DNA of 8,767 nt, taken from positions 1-8,767 of the forward strand of contig JAUVJB010000121.1 in the NCBI GenBank assembly GCA_030592465.1, given 5' to 3'. Origin of the DNA: Bacteroidota bacterium (GTDB taxonomy: Bacteria; Bacteroidota; Bacteroidia; Bacteroidales; B39-G9). Below are positions 1-6,379 of this stretch, piece after piece. Made by a program: the position numbers and the translations under genes. The notes under the pieces were generated by a model. That model was not told the origin of the DNA. It saw only the letters and a list, made by a program, of their open reading frames with translations, and did no database searches. Within the stretch, counting starts at the first letter, position 1. The number at the start of each line of letters is the position of its first letter.

Positions 1-1
1 A

Positions 2-1720
2 AAGTTTGACTACGACCCGCAATCTGCTTTTGTTGAAATTAAAAAAGTTGTTATTTATAAAAAAGACGGCACAAAAAAAGAGCTTGATATTAATACTGTT
101 TTAGATTATCCTGCACCGGCACACATGATTTATTGGGGCGCACGACAAAAGATGATTGAAGTCGGAAGATTAGAGCCCGGCGATGCTGTTGAGGTATTAA
201 TGTTTAAAAAAGGGTTTACTTACGCTCTTTTACAGGATGAAGAAAATAACGACGATAGATATATTCCGCCAATGAAAGGTAATTTTTATGATATTGTTCA
301 TTTTTGGAACAGTAATCCTATCGTGAAAAAAGTGTATCAGGTAAAAATACCAAAAGATAAATATTTTCAATATAAATTTTATAATGGTGATGTTGATTCA
401 ACAAAAAAACAAGTTGATGGTAAAATTCAATATACATTTACAAAAACAAATATTTTGCCTATTAAAAGAGAAGCACACATGCTTGCTTATTCAGATATTG
501 CCCCTAAATTATTGTTATCAACCAGCCGTAATTGGCAAGAAAAATCAATTTGGTTTAATAAAGTAAATGAAGACTATGCTAGTTTTGAAACAACAAAAGA
601 TATTGATGAAAAGGTTGATGAGATATTACTCGGAGCTAAAAATGAAATGGATTCAATTTCAAGACTAACACATTGGGTTGGCGATGAAATTCGATATAGC
701 GGAATATCAATGGGCAAGGGCGAAGGGTTTACTCTTCATAAAGGAGCAATGAATTTTCGTGATAGATGTGGAGTTTGTAAAGACAAAGCCGGAATGCTTA
801 TTACAATGCTGCGAGCGGCAGGTTTTACAGCTTACCCGGCAATGACAATGGCAGGCTCAAGAATTGAAAATATCCCTGCAGACCAATTTAATCATTGTGT
901 GGTTGTAGCTAAATTATCTGACAAGAAATATCATTTACTCGACCCTACTTGGGTGCCTTTTGTTCGTGAGCTTTGGTCAAGCTGTGAACAGCAACAAAAT
1001 TATTTAATGGGAATTCCCGAAGGTGCTGATTTAAAAGAAACGCCTCTTTCTCCCCCTGAAAATCATTTGTTAAAAATAATTGGTAATTCTGAAATATTGA
1101 ATGATGGTACTCTTCTCGGTAAGGTTGAGATTAAAGCAACAGGACAATCTGATGCAAGCCTTAGAGCAATTTTTACTTATTATAGAAAATCACAATGGAA
1201 AACAAATGTTGAAAAACAAATACTTGCTATTAACCCTCTTGCTGAAATAACAGAAATGATTTATCCTGATACTTATGATTATAAAAAGGCTCCGGTAAAA
1301 ATTATCGTTAAATTCAAAATTCCAAACTATGCACTTATTACTGATAATGAAATGATTTTTAAACCGTTTGCTGCTCAAAATGTATTTAAATATGCACAAT
1401 ATAATTTGCGATTTAACACAGATTTGAATGAAAGAAAATATGGTTTTAAAGACCGCTGCAGCAGATTAGTAGAAATTAATGAAACAATAAAACTCCCGAA
1501 ATTTGATAGTCCTGTTTATATTCCCGAGCCGGATAGTTCTGATGGAACCGGTGCAAGTTTTATTGGCAGTTATGATTTGCACGAAAACACTCTTGTGCTT
1601 AATGAAAAAGCAAGTTACAAAAAGCGGGTTTATTCTGCTGATGACTGGCAATCATATAGACAAGCGGTTAAATTACAAAATAAATTTGCTGATGAATATG
1701 TTATTTTAAAAATTAAATAA
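2..1720 (+). CDS. DUF3857 / transglutaminase-like domain protein, 5'-truncated by the window edge
   Basis: The frame is open from base 2, so the true start and any signal peptide lie outside the window. The ATG at 125 is internal, because 41 conserved-looking codons precede it in frame. Counting from that ATG, residues up to about 150 look like the C-terminal part of a DUF3857 beta domain. Residues about 160-280 form a transglutaminase-like core with Cys218 in the GVCKDKAG motif, His257 in FNHCVV and Asp273 in LLDPTW, a complete papain-like triad. The remaining 250 residues are probably beta-rich and unassigned. Family members are normally exported to the periplasm or outer membrane face; their substrates are unknown, and the fold can act as a protease or amidase as well as a cross-linker. 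It lies 254 bases upstream of a second DUF3857 gene on the same strand. Domain call is firm; function is not known. Confidence 0.88.
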   Translation, partial: KFDYDPQSAFVEIKKVVIYKKDGTKKELDINTVLDYPAPAHMIYWGARQKMIEVGRLEPGDAVEVLMFKKGFTYALLQDEENNDDRYIPPMKGNFYDIVHFWNSNPIVKKVYQVKIPKDKYFQYKFYNGDVDSTKKQVDGKIQYTFTKTNILPIKREAHMLAYSDIAPKLLLSTSRNWQEKSIWFNKVNEDYASFETTKDIDEKVDEILLGAKNEMDSISRLTHWVGDEIRYSGISMGKGEGFTLHKGAMNFRDRCGVCKDKAGMLITMLRAAGFTAYPAMTMAGSRIENIPADQFNHCVVVAKLSDKKYHLLDPTWVPFVRELWSSCEQQQNYLMGIPEGADLKETPLSPPENHLLKIIGNSEILNDGTLLGKVEIKATGQSDASLRAIFTYYRKSQWKTNVEKQILAINPLAEITEMIYPDTYDYKKAPVKIIVKFKIPNYALITDNEMIFKPFAAQNVFKYAQYNLRFNTDLNERKYGFKDRCSRLVEINETIKLPKFDSPVYIPEPDSSDGTGASFIGSYDLHENTLVLNEKASYKKRVYSADDWQSYRQAVKLQNKFADEYVILKIK

Positions 1721-1804
1721 AAGAGAAGAGTTTAAAGGTTATCCTGTGAAAAGTTTGACATTTAAAGAAACAATAACGACTTTATATTATAGTTTACAAA
1801 CACC

Positions 1805-1834
1805 TAATTATTAACCAAATATAAAAACAAAAAA
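1805..1834 (+). repeat. Direct repeat copy A (leader-like sequence)
   Basis: This A/T-rich segment (TAATTATTAACCAAATATAA, then an A-rich tail) matches the sequence immediately before the ATG of the next gene (1944-1974) at about 27 of 31 aligned positions with one single-base gap. It is followed by no start codon. It may be a decayed duplicate of that gene's leader. The AT richness of the region makes chance similarity possible. Confidence 0.45.
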
Positions 1835-1896
1835 GACGATTAAGAATTTAGAATTTAGATTTAATTTTGACATACAGAGGAATGAATTATTAGTTA

Positions 1897-1925
1897 TTTT
1901 GCGACTTAGCGTCTTTGCGTGAAAT
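1897..1925 (+). repeat. Fragment of a dispersed intergenic repeat (CTTAGCGTCTTTGCGTGAA type)
   Basis: The segment contains GCGACTTAGCGTCTTTGCGT, a GC-richer block in a very AT-rich gap. From memory, variants of 'CTTTGCGTCTTTGCGTGAA' recur between genes in many Bacteroidota genomes and yield spurious short peptides reading LASLRE in this frame, as here. It has no coding sense. Family membership is recalled rather than searched. Confidence 0.5.
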
Positions 1926-1943
1926 AAAAAATTGATAACCGCT

Positions 1944-1974
1944 TAATTATGAACCAATTATAAAAAACAAAAAC
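1944..1974 (+). repeat. Direct repeat copy B, the A-rich leader before the second DUF3857 gene
   Basis: These bases abut the ATG at 1975 and read TAATTATGAACCAATTATAA followed by an A-rich run. There is no purine-rich Shine-Dalgarno motif. An A-rich leader without SD is normal in Bacteroidota and supports the ATG at 1975 as start. It is the second copy of the repeat at 1805-1834. Confidence 0.45.
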
Positions 1975-3780
1975 ATGAAACGAATAATTTTTTTATTAAT
2001 GATTATAGGATTTTATTCTTGTAATACTTTTGATGCAGAGAAATATAAAGATAACGATGCTGTATATTTGAATATGACAAAAGTATATCAGTTAAACGAT
2101 GATGGTTCAGTGGATTATCATTATTCACATAAATTAAAACTTTTAAGTTATTTGGCAATAAATAGCATTTATGGTGAGAGTTTTATTCCATATAATCCAA
2201 AATACCAGACGCTCACAATAAACAATTCATTAACAACCATGGCAAATGGCAAAAGAGTTAAAACTCCGGAGAATGCTTTTAACGAGATACTCCCTCATTT
2301 CGCTGCAATTGCGCCATACTACAATAACCTTAGAGAGATGGTTGTTACACATACGGGTCTTGAACGAAATGCAACAATTGATTTGGATTACACCATTCAC
2401 AGCGAAAAAAATTATTATTCCTATCTTATGGGCAGCGAGATGCTTTCTGAAGGTTCTCCAATAAAAAAATTAACAATAATTGTTAAAGTTCCTATTGACA
2501 AAAAATTAAACTATAAGCTTTTTAATTATATGCAAGAACCAAAAATATCAAAAACAAGCTCATTAATAGAATATAAATGGGTGTTTAATGATTTGAAGGC
2601 TGTCTCAAAAGAATCTTTTCATACATTACAAACAGAACCAAAACTTAGTTTCTCAACCGCAACTGATTTTCATCAGGCTTTTGCAGGGTTTATTAAAAAT
2701 AATCCTTTTAATGAATTTAATTTGAATGAGAAAACCATAAAAAAACAAAGTATTCTTTTAACTGCTCTTGAATGTCAAAAAAAGATTGTGAATGAATTTA
2801 ATTATTACAAAATACCTCTTAAATATATCGAGTTTAAATTTAGAGATGCAAAAAGCGTTTGGGAAAGTAATGGCGGTACCGAGATTGAGAAAACAATTTT
2901 ATTATTAAATTTGTTAAAAGATAATGATATTGTTGCTGTACCGATTGCAGTCATTGATAGTTGCTTTAACAATAAGCCTTATGTGAATTTGTTAAACATT
3001 AATAAATTTCTTGTTAAAGTAATACTTGATAAAGATAAATACATTTATTTGTCTGCCACTGAAATAAACAGTACAGATTATAAATATAAGTTAAGCAATA
3101 AAACGGTTGTAATACTTAACCAAGGGAACGATAAAATTCAAACATTTAATGAAAAAAATTACGAAAACAAGTTGTCTTTTATTTCAAATCTAAAACTAAT
3201 TGATAAAAATACAATTTCAGGAACAATAAATTGTACATTAACAAACGGTGTAAATCCGTATTTTAAAACAGTTAAGAATAATAGTTCTGTAAAAAATATA
3301 TTTACAAATTTAACTACTGCAAATATCAATAGTTATTCATTAATACAAAACACAGAAGATTCTATTGAGACAACGTATAATGTAACAATCGAAGATGTAA
3401 GCAATGAAACAAATTATGTTTTTTTGAAACTTCCAGAATTCAACTTGGGTTTTAATAAATGGAATTTGAAAAGTTTAACACAAAAAAGAGAATCTTCTAT
3501 GGAACTGCCGTTTTGTATAAATGAAAGCTACAAATATAATTTGTCTATACCTGATAATTTCAGATTAGTTACAATTGACACCATTATTTGTAATAAGAAT
3601 AATCTTGGAAGTGTTGATATAAAGATTGTTAAAGGAGAAAATAATGTGGCAATTTCTCGTTCAATAAAAATTAATAAAACAAAGATTGATACATCAGAAT
3701 ACGATGATTTTAAGTTATTGATTGACACATGGTTAAATCCAAATAACAAGGAAGTTGTTTTAAAAAGTATTAAAGATTGA
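1975..3780 (+). CDS. DUF3857-family predicted lipoprotein with a degenerate transglutaminase-like domain
   Basis: The protein has 601 residues. Residues 1-16 (KR, then a hydrophobic run, then FYSC) look like a lipoprotein signal with Cys16 as the lipidated residue; the box is loose, as is common in this phylum. Residues about 30-215 resemble DUF3857. Residues about 255-365 align with the transglutaminase-like core of the upstream gene: NGGTEIEKTILLLNLL replaces the Cys motif (Thr302/Glu303 where Cys is expected), and NKFLVKVILDKDKYIYLSAT aligns without gaps to the His and Asp motifs, with Lys344 and Ser360 in place of His and Asp. The enzyme site is therefore lost, and a binding or structural role at the envelope is the likeliest reading. 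The C-terminal 230 residues are probably beta-rich. It may form an operon or a working pair with the upstream paralogue, although the 254-base gap allows a separate promoter. It ends with TGA, convergent with the protease gene. Confidence 0.85.
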   Translation: MKRIIFLLMIIGFYSCNTFDAEKYKDNDAVYLNMTKVYQLNDDGSVDYHYSHKLKLLSYLAINSIYGESFIPYNPKYQTLTINNSLTTMANGKRVKTPENAFNEILPHFAAIAPYYNNLREMVVTHTGLERNATIDLDYTIHSEKNYYSYLMGSEMLSEGSPIKKLTIIVKVPIDKKLNYKLFNYMQEPKISKTSSLIEYKWVFNDLKAVSKESFHTLQTEPKLSFSTATDFHQAFAGFIKNNPFNEFNLNEKTIKKQSILLTALECQKKIVNEFNYYKIPLKYIEFKFRDAKSVWESNGGTEIEKTILLLNLLKDNDIVAVPIAVIDSCFNNKPYVNLLNINKFLVKVILDKDKYIYLSATEINSTDYKYKLSNKTVVILNQGNDKIQTFNEKNYENKLSFISNLKLIDKNTISGTINCTLTNGVNPYFKTVKNNSSVKNIFTNLTTANINSYSLIQNTEDSIETTYNVTIEDVSNETNYVFLKLPEFNLGFNKWNLKSLTQKRESSMELPFCINESYKYNLSIPDNFRLVTIDTIICNKNNLGSVDIKIVKGENNVAISRSIKINKTKIDTSEYDDFKLLIDTWLNPNNKEVVLKSIKD

Positions 3781-3792
3781 ACTTCGGCGAAA

Positions 3793-3825
3793 AGACCTGC
3801 CGGATTTTTAAAATCCGGCAGGTCT
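3793..3825. terminator. Perfect 16-bp inverted repeat between convergent genes, probable bidirectional terminator
   Basis: The left arm AGACCTGCCGGATTTT (3793-3808) and right arm AAAATCCGGCAGGTCT (3810-3825) are exact complements around one central T. In RNA the inner A-U pairs would open to make the loop. It sits 12 bases after the stop of the + strand gene and 28 bases after the stop of the - strand protease gene. On the - strand the hairpin is followed by TTT; on the + strand there is no real U tract, so termination is better supported for the protease transcript. Similar AGACCTG...CAGGTCT palindromes recur in Bacteroidota genomes as I recall, so it may also be a repeat-family member. Confidence 0.65.
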
Positions 3826-3853
3826 GTCTTGATTGAAACGCAAGTTGCAAGAA

Positions 3854-5533
3854 TTATTTTTCAGCAGCTTCCCCCGATAAAACAGCGTTATATTTTTTGT
3901 TATTGCTTAATATTTTAATAGCCTCGTTTATATCAGGGTCTTTTGATAATGAAGAAGCAACCCTGCCTTTTTGGTAATAATATCTACTTGCTATCTCCTC
4001 TTTAAGAAGCTCTTTTATTTCATCTTTAAATGTGATTAAATCTTTATCTTTGTCGTGAGCAAGGTCTTTGTGTAATACTTCAAATTCTTTCGAGACCTTG
4101 TCGTAATATTTTTCTTTTTTAGCAATATTTTCTAATTCATCAAGTTTTTTTTCGCTCTGTGTTTTATAATCAAACTTTTTATCTGCAAGAAAAGATATAA
4201 AGTTATTATAATTGTCATCGGTAAATTCAAACAATTTTACAGATGCAATTGAATCATGATTGTTTTTATAATCAGTAGCAAAGTCAAAAATTAAATTTTT
4301 AATAACTAAGCTAATGGCTATTTTGCTAAAATATTTCTGTTTAAGTTTGATGTCAGGTAAAACACCACCACCATCATAAACTGTTCTTCCGTTTTTTGTC
4401 GAGAATTTAGTAATTAATGAATCCGGAATTTTTCCGACACTGCCATCTTCGTTTCTATGTGTGTAATTGAGTGCTTGAATACATCTTCCACTCGGAATAT
4501 AATATTTGGCAGTAGTAACTTTTAATCTTGAATTGTAGCTGAGTGGTCGTGTTGTTTGAACTAATCCTTTTCCGTAAGTTCTTTGTCCAATAATAACTGC
4601 ACGGTCTAAGTCTTGCATTGTTCCCGAAACAATTTCAGAAGCTGAGGCAGAGCCGCGATTAACTAAAACTGCAAGAGGCGTTTTTGTGTCAATTGGTTGA
4701 TACATTGCTTTGTAGGTTTTGTTCCATTGTTTAACTTTACCTTTTGTTGTTACAATTATTTGCCCTTTATCTACAAAGAAATTACAAATGTTTACAGCGT
4801 CAACTAATAAACCACCCGGATTGTTTCTTAGGTCAAGTACAAGAGCTTTGGCATTTTGTTTTTCTTTTAGATTAAAAAAAGCTTTTTTTACCTCTTTGCT
4901 TGAGTTTTCTGTAAACACATTAAGTTTAATATACCCGATACTATCGTTTAACATTCCATAGTAAGGGACGCAATTTATTTGAATTTTTTCACGAGTAATA
5001 TTTTTGTCAAAAGATTTGTCAACTCCTTTTCGTTTTAATGTAAGTTTAACTTTTGTATTTGGCTGTCCTTTTAATAGTTCGCTTATGTCTTTTGTTGATT
5101 TTCCTTTTGTTGATTTTCCGTCAATTTTGACAATAACATCGCCGGCTTGAATTCCTGCTTTTTGAATAGGAGCATTCTCATAAGGTTCTGCAACTATAAC
5201 ATAGTCTCCATTTTTTCGTATTAAAGCGCCAACACCACCATATTGACCGGTTGTAATAAATTTAAAATCTTCAATTTTTGATTCCGGTATAAAAACAGTA
5301 TATGGGTCTAATGATTTCAGCATTTCGTCCATACTTGTTTTTATTAAATCGCCGGGATCAATTTCATCAACATAATATAGGTTTAGTTCTCTAAAAAGGG
5401 TATAATAAATATCAAGATTTTTAGCTATTTCAAAGTTATCGCTGTCAAAACTTACAAATAAAATCGGAGTAATAATTATGAGTAACGATATTATTAAAAG
5501 TTTTATTTTTTTTGAGAATTTTTTAATCTTCAT
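3854..5533 (-). CDS. S41 family C-terminal processing protease (CtpA/Prc type) with PDZ domain
   Basis: The 559-residue protein begins with a basic stretch and a hydrophobic segment (residues 11-28), a signal peptide or membrane anchor placing it in the periplasm. FEIAKNLDIYYTLFRELNLY and SLDPYTVFIPE are typical of the N-terminal helical part. A PDZ domain covers about residues 95-180 (GQYGGVGALI, AGIQAGDVIVKIDGK). The S41 catalytic core follows: LDLRNNPGG at 234-241, the nucleophile Ser297 in GSASASE, Lys322 in YGKG, and Gln326, with the Ser-Lys spacing of 25 known for this family. The Ser-Lys dyad cleaves proteins near their C terminus or degrades them. About 150 extra residues, partly charged and helical, follow the core, as in many Bacteroidota members. 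It lies 26 bases downstream of yidD and is probably co-transcribed. The ATG at 5533 is chosen because the signal segment follows directly. Confidence 0.95.
   Translation of the reverse strand: MKIKKFSKKIKLLIISLLIIITPILFVSFDSDNFEIAKNLDIYYTLFRELNLYYVDEIDPGDLIKTSMDEMLKSLDPYTVFIPESKIEDFKFITTGQYGGVGALIRKNGDYVIVAEPYENAPIQKAGIQAGDVIVKIDGKSTKGKSTKDISELLKGQPNTKVKLTLKRKGVDKSFDKNITREKIQINCVPYYGMLNDSIGYIKLNVFTENSSKEVKKAFFNLKEKQNAKALVLDLRNNPGGLLVDAVNICNFFVDKGQIIVTTKGKVKQWNKTYKAMYQPIDTKTPLAVLVNRGSASASEIVSGTMQDLDRAVIIGQRTYGKGLVQTTRPLSYNSRLKVTTAKYYIPSGRCIQALNYTHRNEDGSVGKIPDSLITKFSTKNGRTVYDGGGVLPDIKLKQKYFSKIAISLVIKNLIFDFATDYKNNHDSIASVKLFEFTDDNYNNFISFLADKKFDYKTQSEKKLDELENIAKKEKYYDKVSKEFEVLHKDLAHDKDKDLITFKDEIKELLKEEIASRYYYQKGRVASSLSKDPDINEAIKILSNNKKYNAVLSGEAAEK
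5090..5119 (-). repeat. 15-bp perfect tandem duplication inside the protease gene
   Basis: The unit TTTTGTTGATTTTCC (+ strand) occurs twice head to tail and encodes GKSTKGKSTK at residues 139-148 of the protease, within the PDZ domain. The reading frame is kept. Related proteins have a stretch of similar length here by my recollection, so this may be repeated coding of a normal loop rather than an added one. Confidence 0.7.
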
Positions 5534-5559
5534 TTTTTTAATTTTATATATTAATGTGT

Positions 5560-5823
5560 TTATGGCACAGGGTCATAACCATGTCCACCCCAAGGATTAC
5601 ACGATAGGATTCTTTTTATTGCATAAAATCCACCTTTTACCGGACCATGTTTTTTTATTGCTTCAACACTATAAATCGAACATGTTGGTGTGTAACGACA
5701 ACTACTTGGCGTGATTGGTGAAATTGTATATTGATAAAATTTTATTAAGCCAATAAATATGAATTCAATAATTTTGAATAGGAAATGAATTATTAAGTTC
5801 AATATTTTAATTACGTTTTTCAT
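5560..5823 (-). CDS. yidD: Membrane protein insertion efficiency factor YidD
   Basis: The 87-residue protein matches the usual YidD length and carries its signature throughout: ISPITPSSCRYTPTCSIYSV (34-53), a basic amphipathic stretch EAIKKHGPVKGG, and the C-terminal RILSCNPWGGHGYDPVP. Cys42, Cys48 and Cys75 are the conserved cysteines. An N-terminal amphipathic/hydrophobic helix (about 4-30) would attach it to the inner face of the cytoplasmic membrane, where the family assists YidC-dependent insertion. Its start codon lies inside the end of rnpA (17-base overlap), indicating translational coupling; rnpA-yidD adjacency is widely conserved in bacteria. yidC itself is not next to it, which is usual for this phylum. 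Confidence 0.97.
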   Translation of the reverse strand: MKNVIKILNLIIHFLFKIIEFIFIGLIKFYQYTISPITPSSCRYTPTCSIYSVEAIKKHGPVKGGFYAIKRILSCNPWGGHGYDPVP

Positions 5824-6193
5824 ACTCTTTAATTAAACGAGGTAAAATTACAATTATTTTGTTTTTAATATCATTATAATCTAAAATATTATTGCTTTGA
5901 TATATAAACATAATTGCTAATTGTATTTTTTTTGGGTCAAAATAATCATAAATTATTGATTTGTTTTGCCTATATGCTTCTTTTGTTCTTCGATTTAATA
6001 GATTTCGATTAACAGTTCTCTTAATGGTTTTTTTGGGAATGCTTATGCAAATTTGAATAGGAAATTTTGTGATTAACGGTGTCTCAACCCAAATTAATTT
6101 AAAAGGATGTTCTGTAAAAGAATGTCCTTTTTTAAATAGGAGTTCAATTGTTTTTTTGCTTGATAAACGTTCTTTTTTTTTTAATGAAAGCAT
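5807..6193 (-). CDS. rnpA: Ribonuclease P protein component
   Basis: The 128-residue basic protein is of normal length for RnpA, which binds the RNase P RNA and helps remove 5' leaders from tRNA precursors. KKERLSSKKTIELLFKKGHS (6-25) is the typical N terminus, and KFPIQICISIPKK (43-55) leads into the conserved RNA-binding helix IKRTVNRNLLNRRTKEAYR (57-75). The usual KRNRIKR motif reads NRNLLNR here (62-68), so one arginine and two lysines are replaced; other basic residues nearby may compensate. It overlaps yidD by 17 bases. The ATG at 6193 follows a 186-base gap after hemD, so a promoter for rnpA-yidD-protease may lie there, but I could not identify a convincing one. rpmH, a frequent rnpA neighbour elsewhere, is absent. 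Confidence 0.95.
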   Translation of the reverse strand: MLSLKKKERLSSKKTIELLFKKGHSFTEHPFKLIWVETPLITKFPIQICISIPKKTIKRTVNRNLLNRRTKEAYRQNKSIIYDYFDPKKIQLAIMFIYQSNNILDYNDIKNKIIVILPRLIKEYEKRN

Positions 6194-6379
6194 AATAATA
6201 AAGGAAAAATTAATTTAGAATTTCCTGTATAACGAGTCCACTCCGAAAAGCGGTTAATCCGTCAGCTGGCGGATAGTTTTCACAGAGAACTCTTTAAATC
6301 ACAACAATTTGTTACAAATTATAGAATAGAATAAAACCTATAATATTATTGGAGTCAAATATTTTGTGAACAGTTGCAA
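6194..6379. other. Intergenic gap between hemD and rnpA with repeat-like sequence
   Basis: The gap interrupts an otherwise tight - strand cluster. Its centre (about 6236-6290) is clearly richer in G and C than the flanks and holds a palindrome and a CTCTGTGAAAA-type segment (- strand). I see no ORF, no tRNA and no clear terminator with a U tract. A - strand TATAATTTG at about 6314-6322 is one base away from the Bacteroidota TAnnTTTG -7 pattern and lacks a well-spaced -33 TTTG, so I do not call it a promoter. Confidence 0.6.
6257..6274. repeat. 18-bp near-perfect GC-rich palindrome
   Basis: ATCCGTCAGCTGGCGGAT is self-complementary except for one base pair (T6262 against G6269). There is no loop, so it fits a DNA-level palindrome or repeat core better than a terminator hairpin, and no U tract follows on either strand. 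Sequences with the core CCGCCAGCTGGCGG occur repeatedly in some Bacteroidota genomes as far as I recall. Confidence 0.6.

Noticed and set aside
125..127. ATG at 125 as the start of the first gene
   Set aside because: The frame is open to the window edge and the 41 codons before it read as a continuous DUF3857-like beta segment, so the gene begins outside the window.
1755..1788. TTGACA followed by TATATT as a sigma70-type promoter for the second DUF3857 gene
   Set aside because: The spacer is 22 bases, and the primary sigma factor of this phylum uses TTTG/TAnnTTTG instead; no good match to that pattern is present in the gap.
4719..4961. An 80-codon + strand ORF opposite the protease gene
   Set aside because: It lies opposite the conserved catalytic core of the protease and is explained as an antisense shadow.
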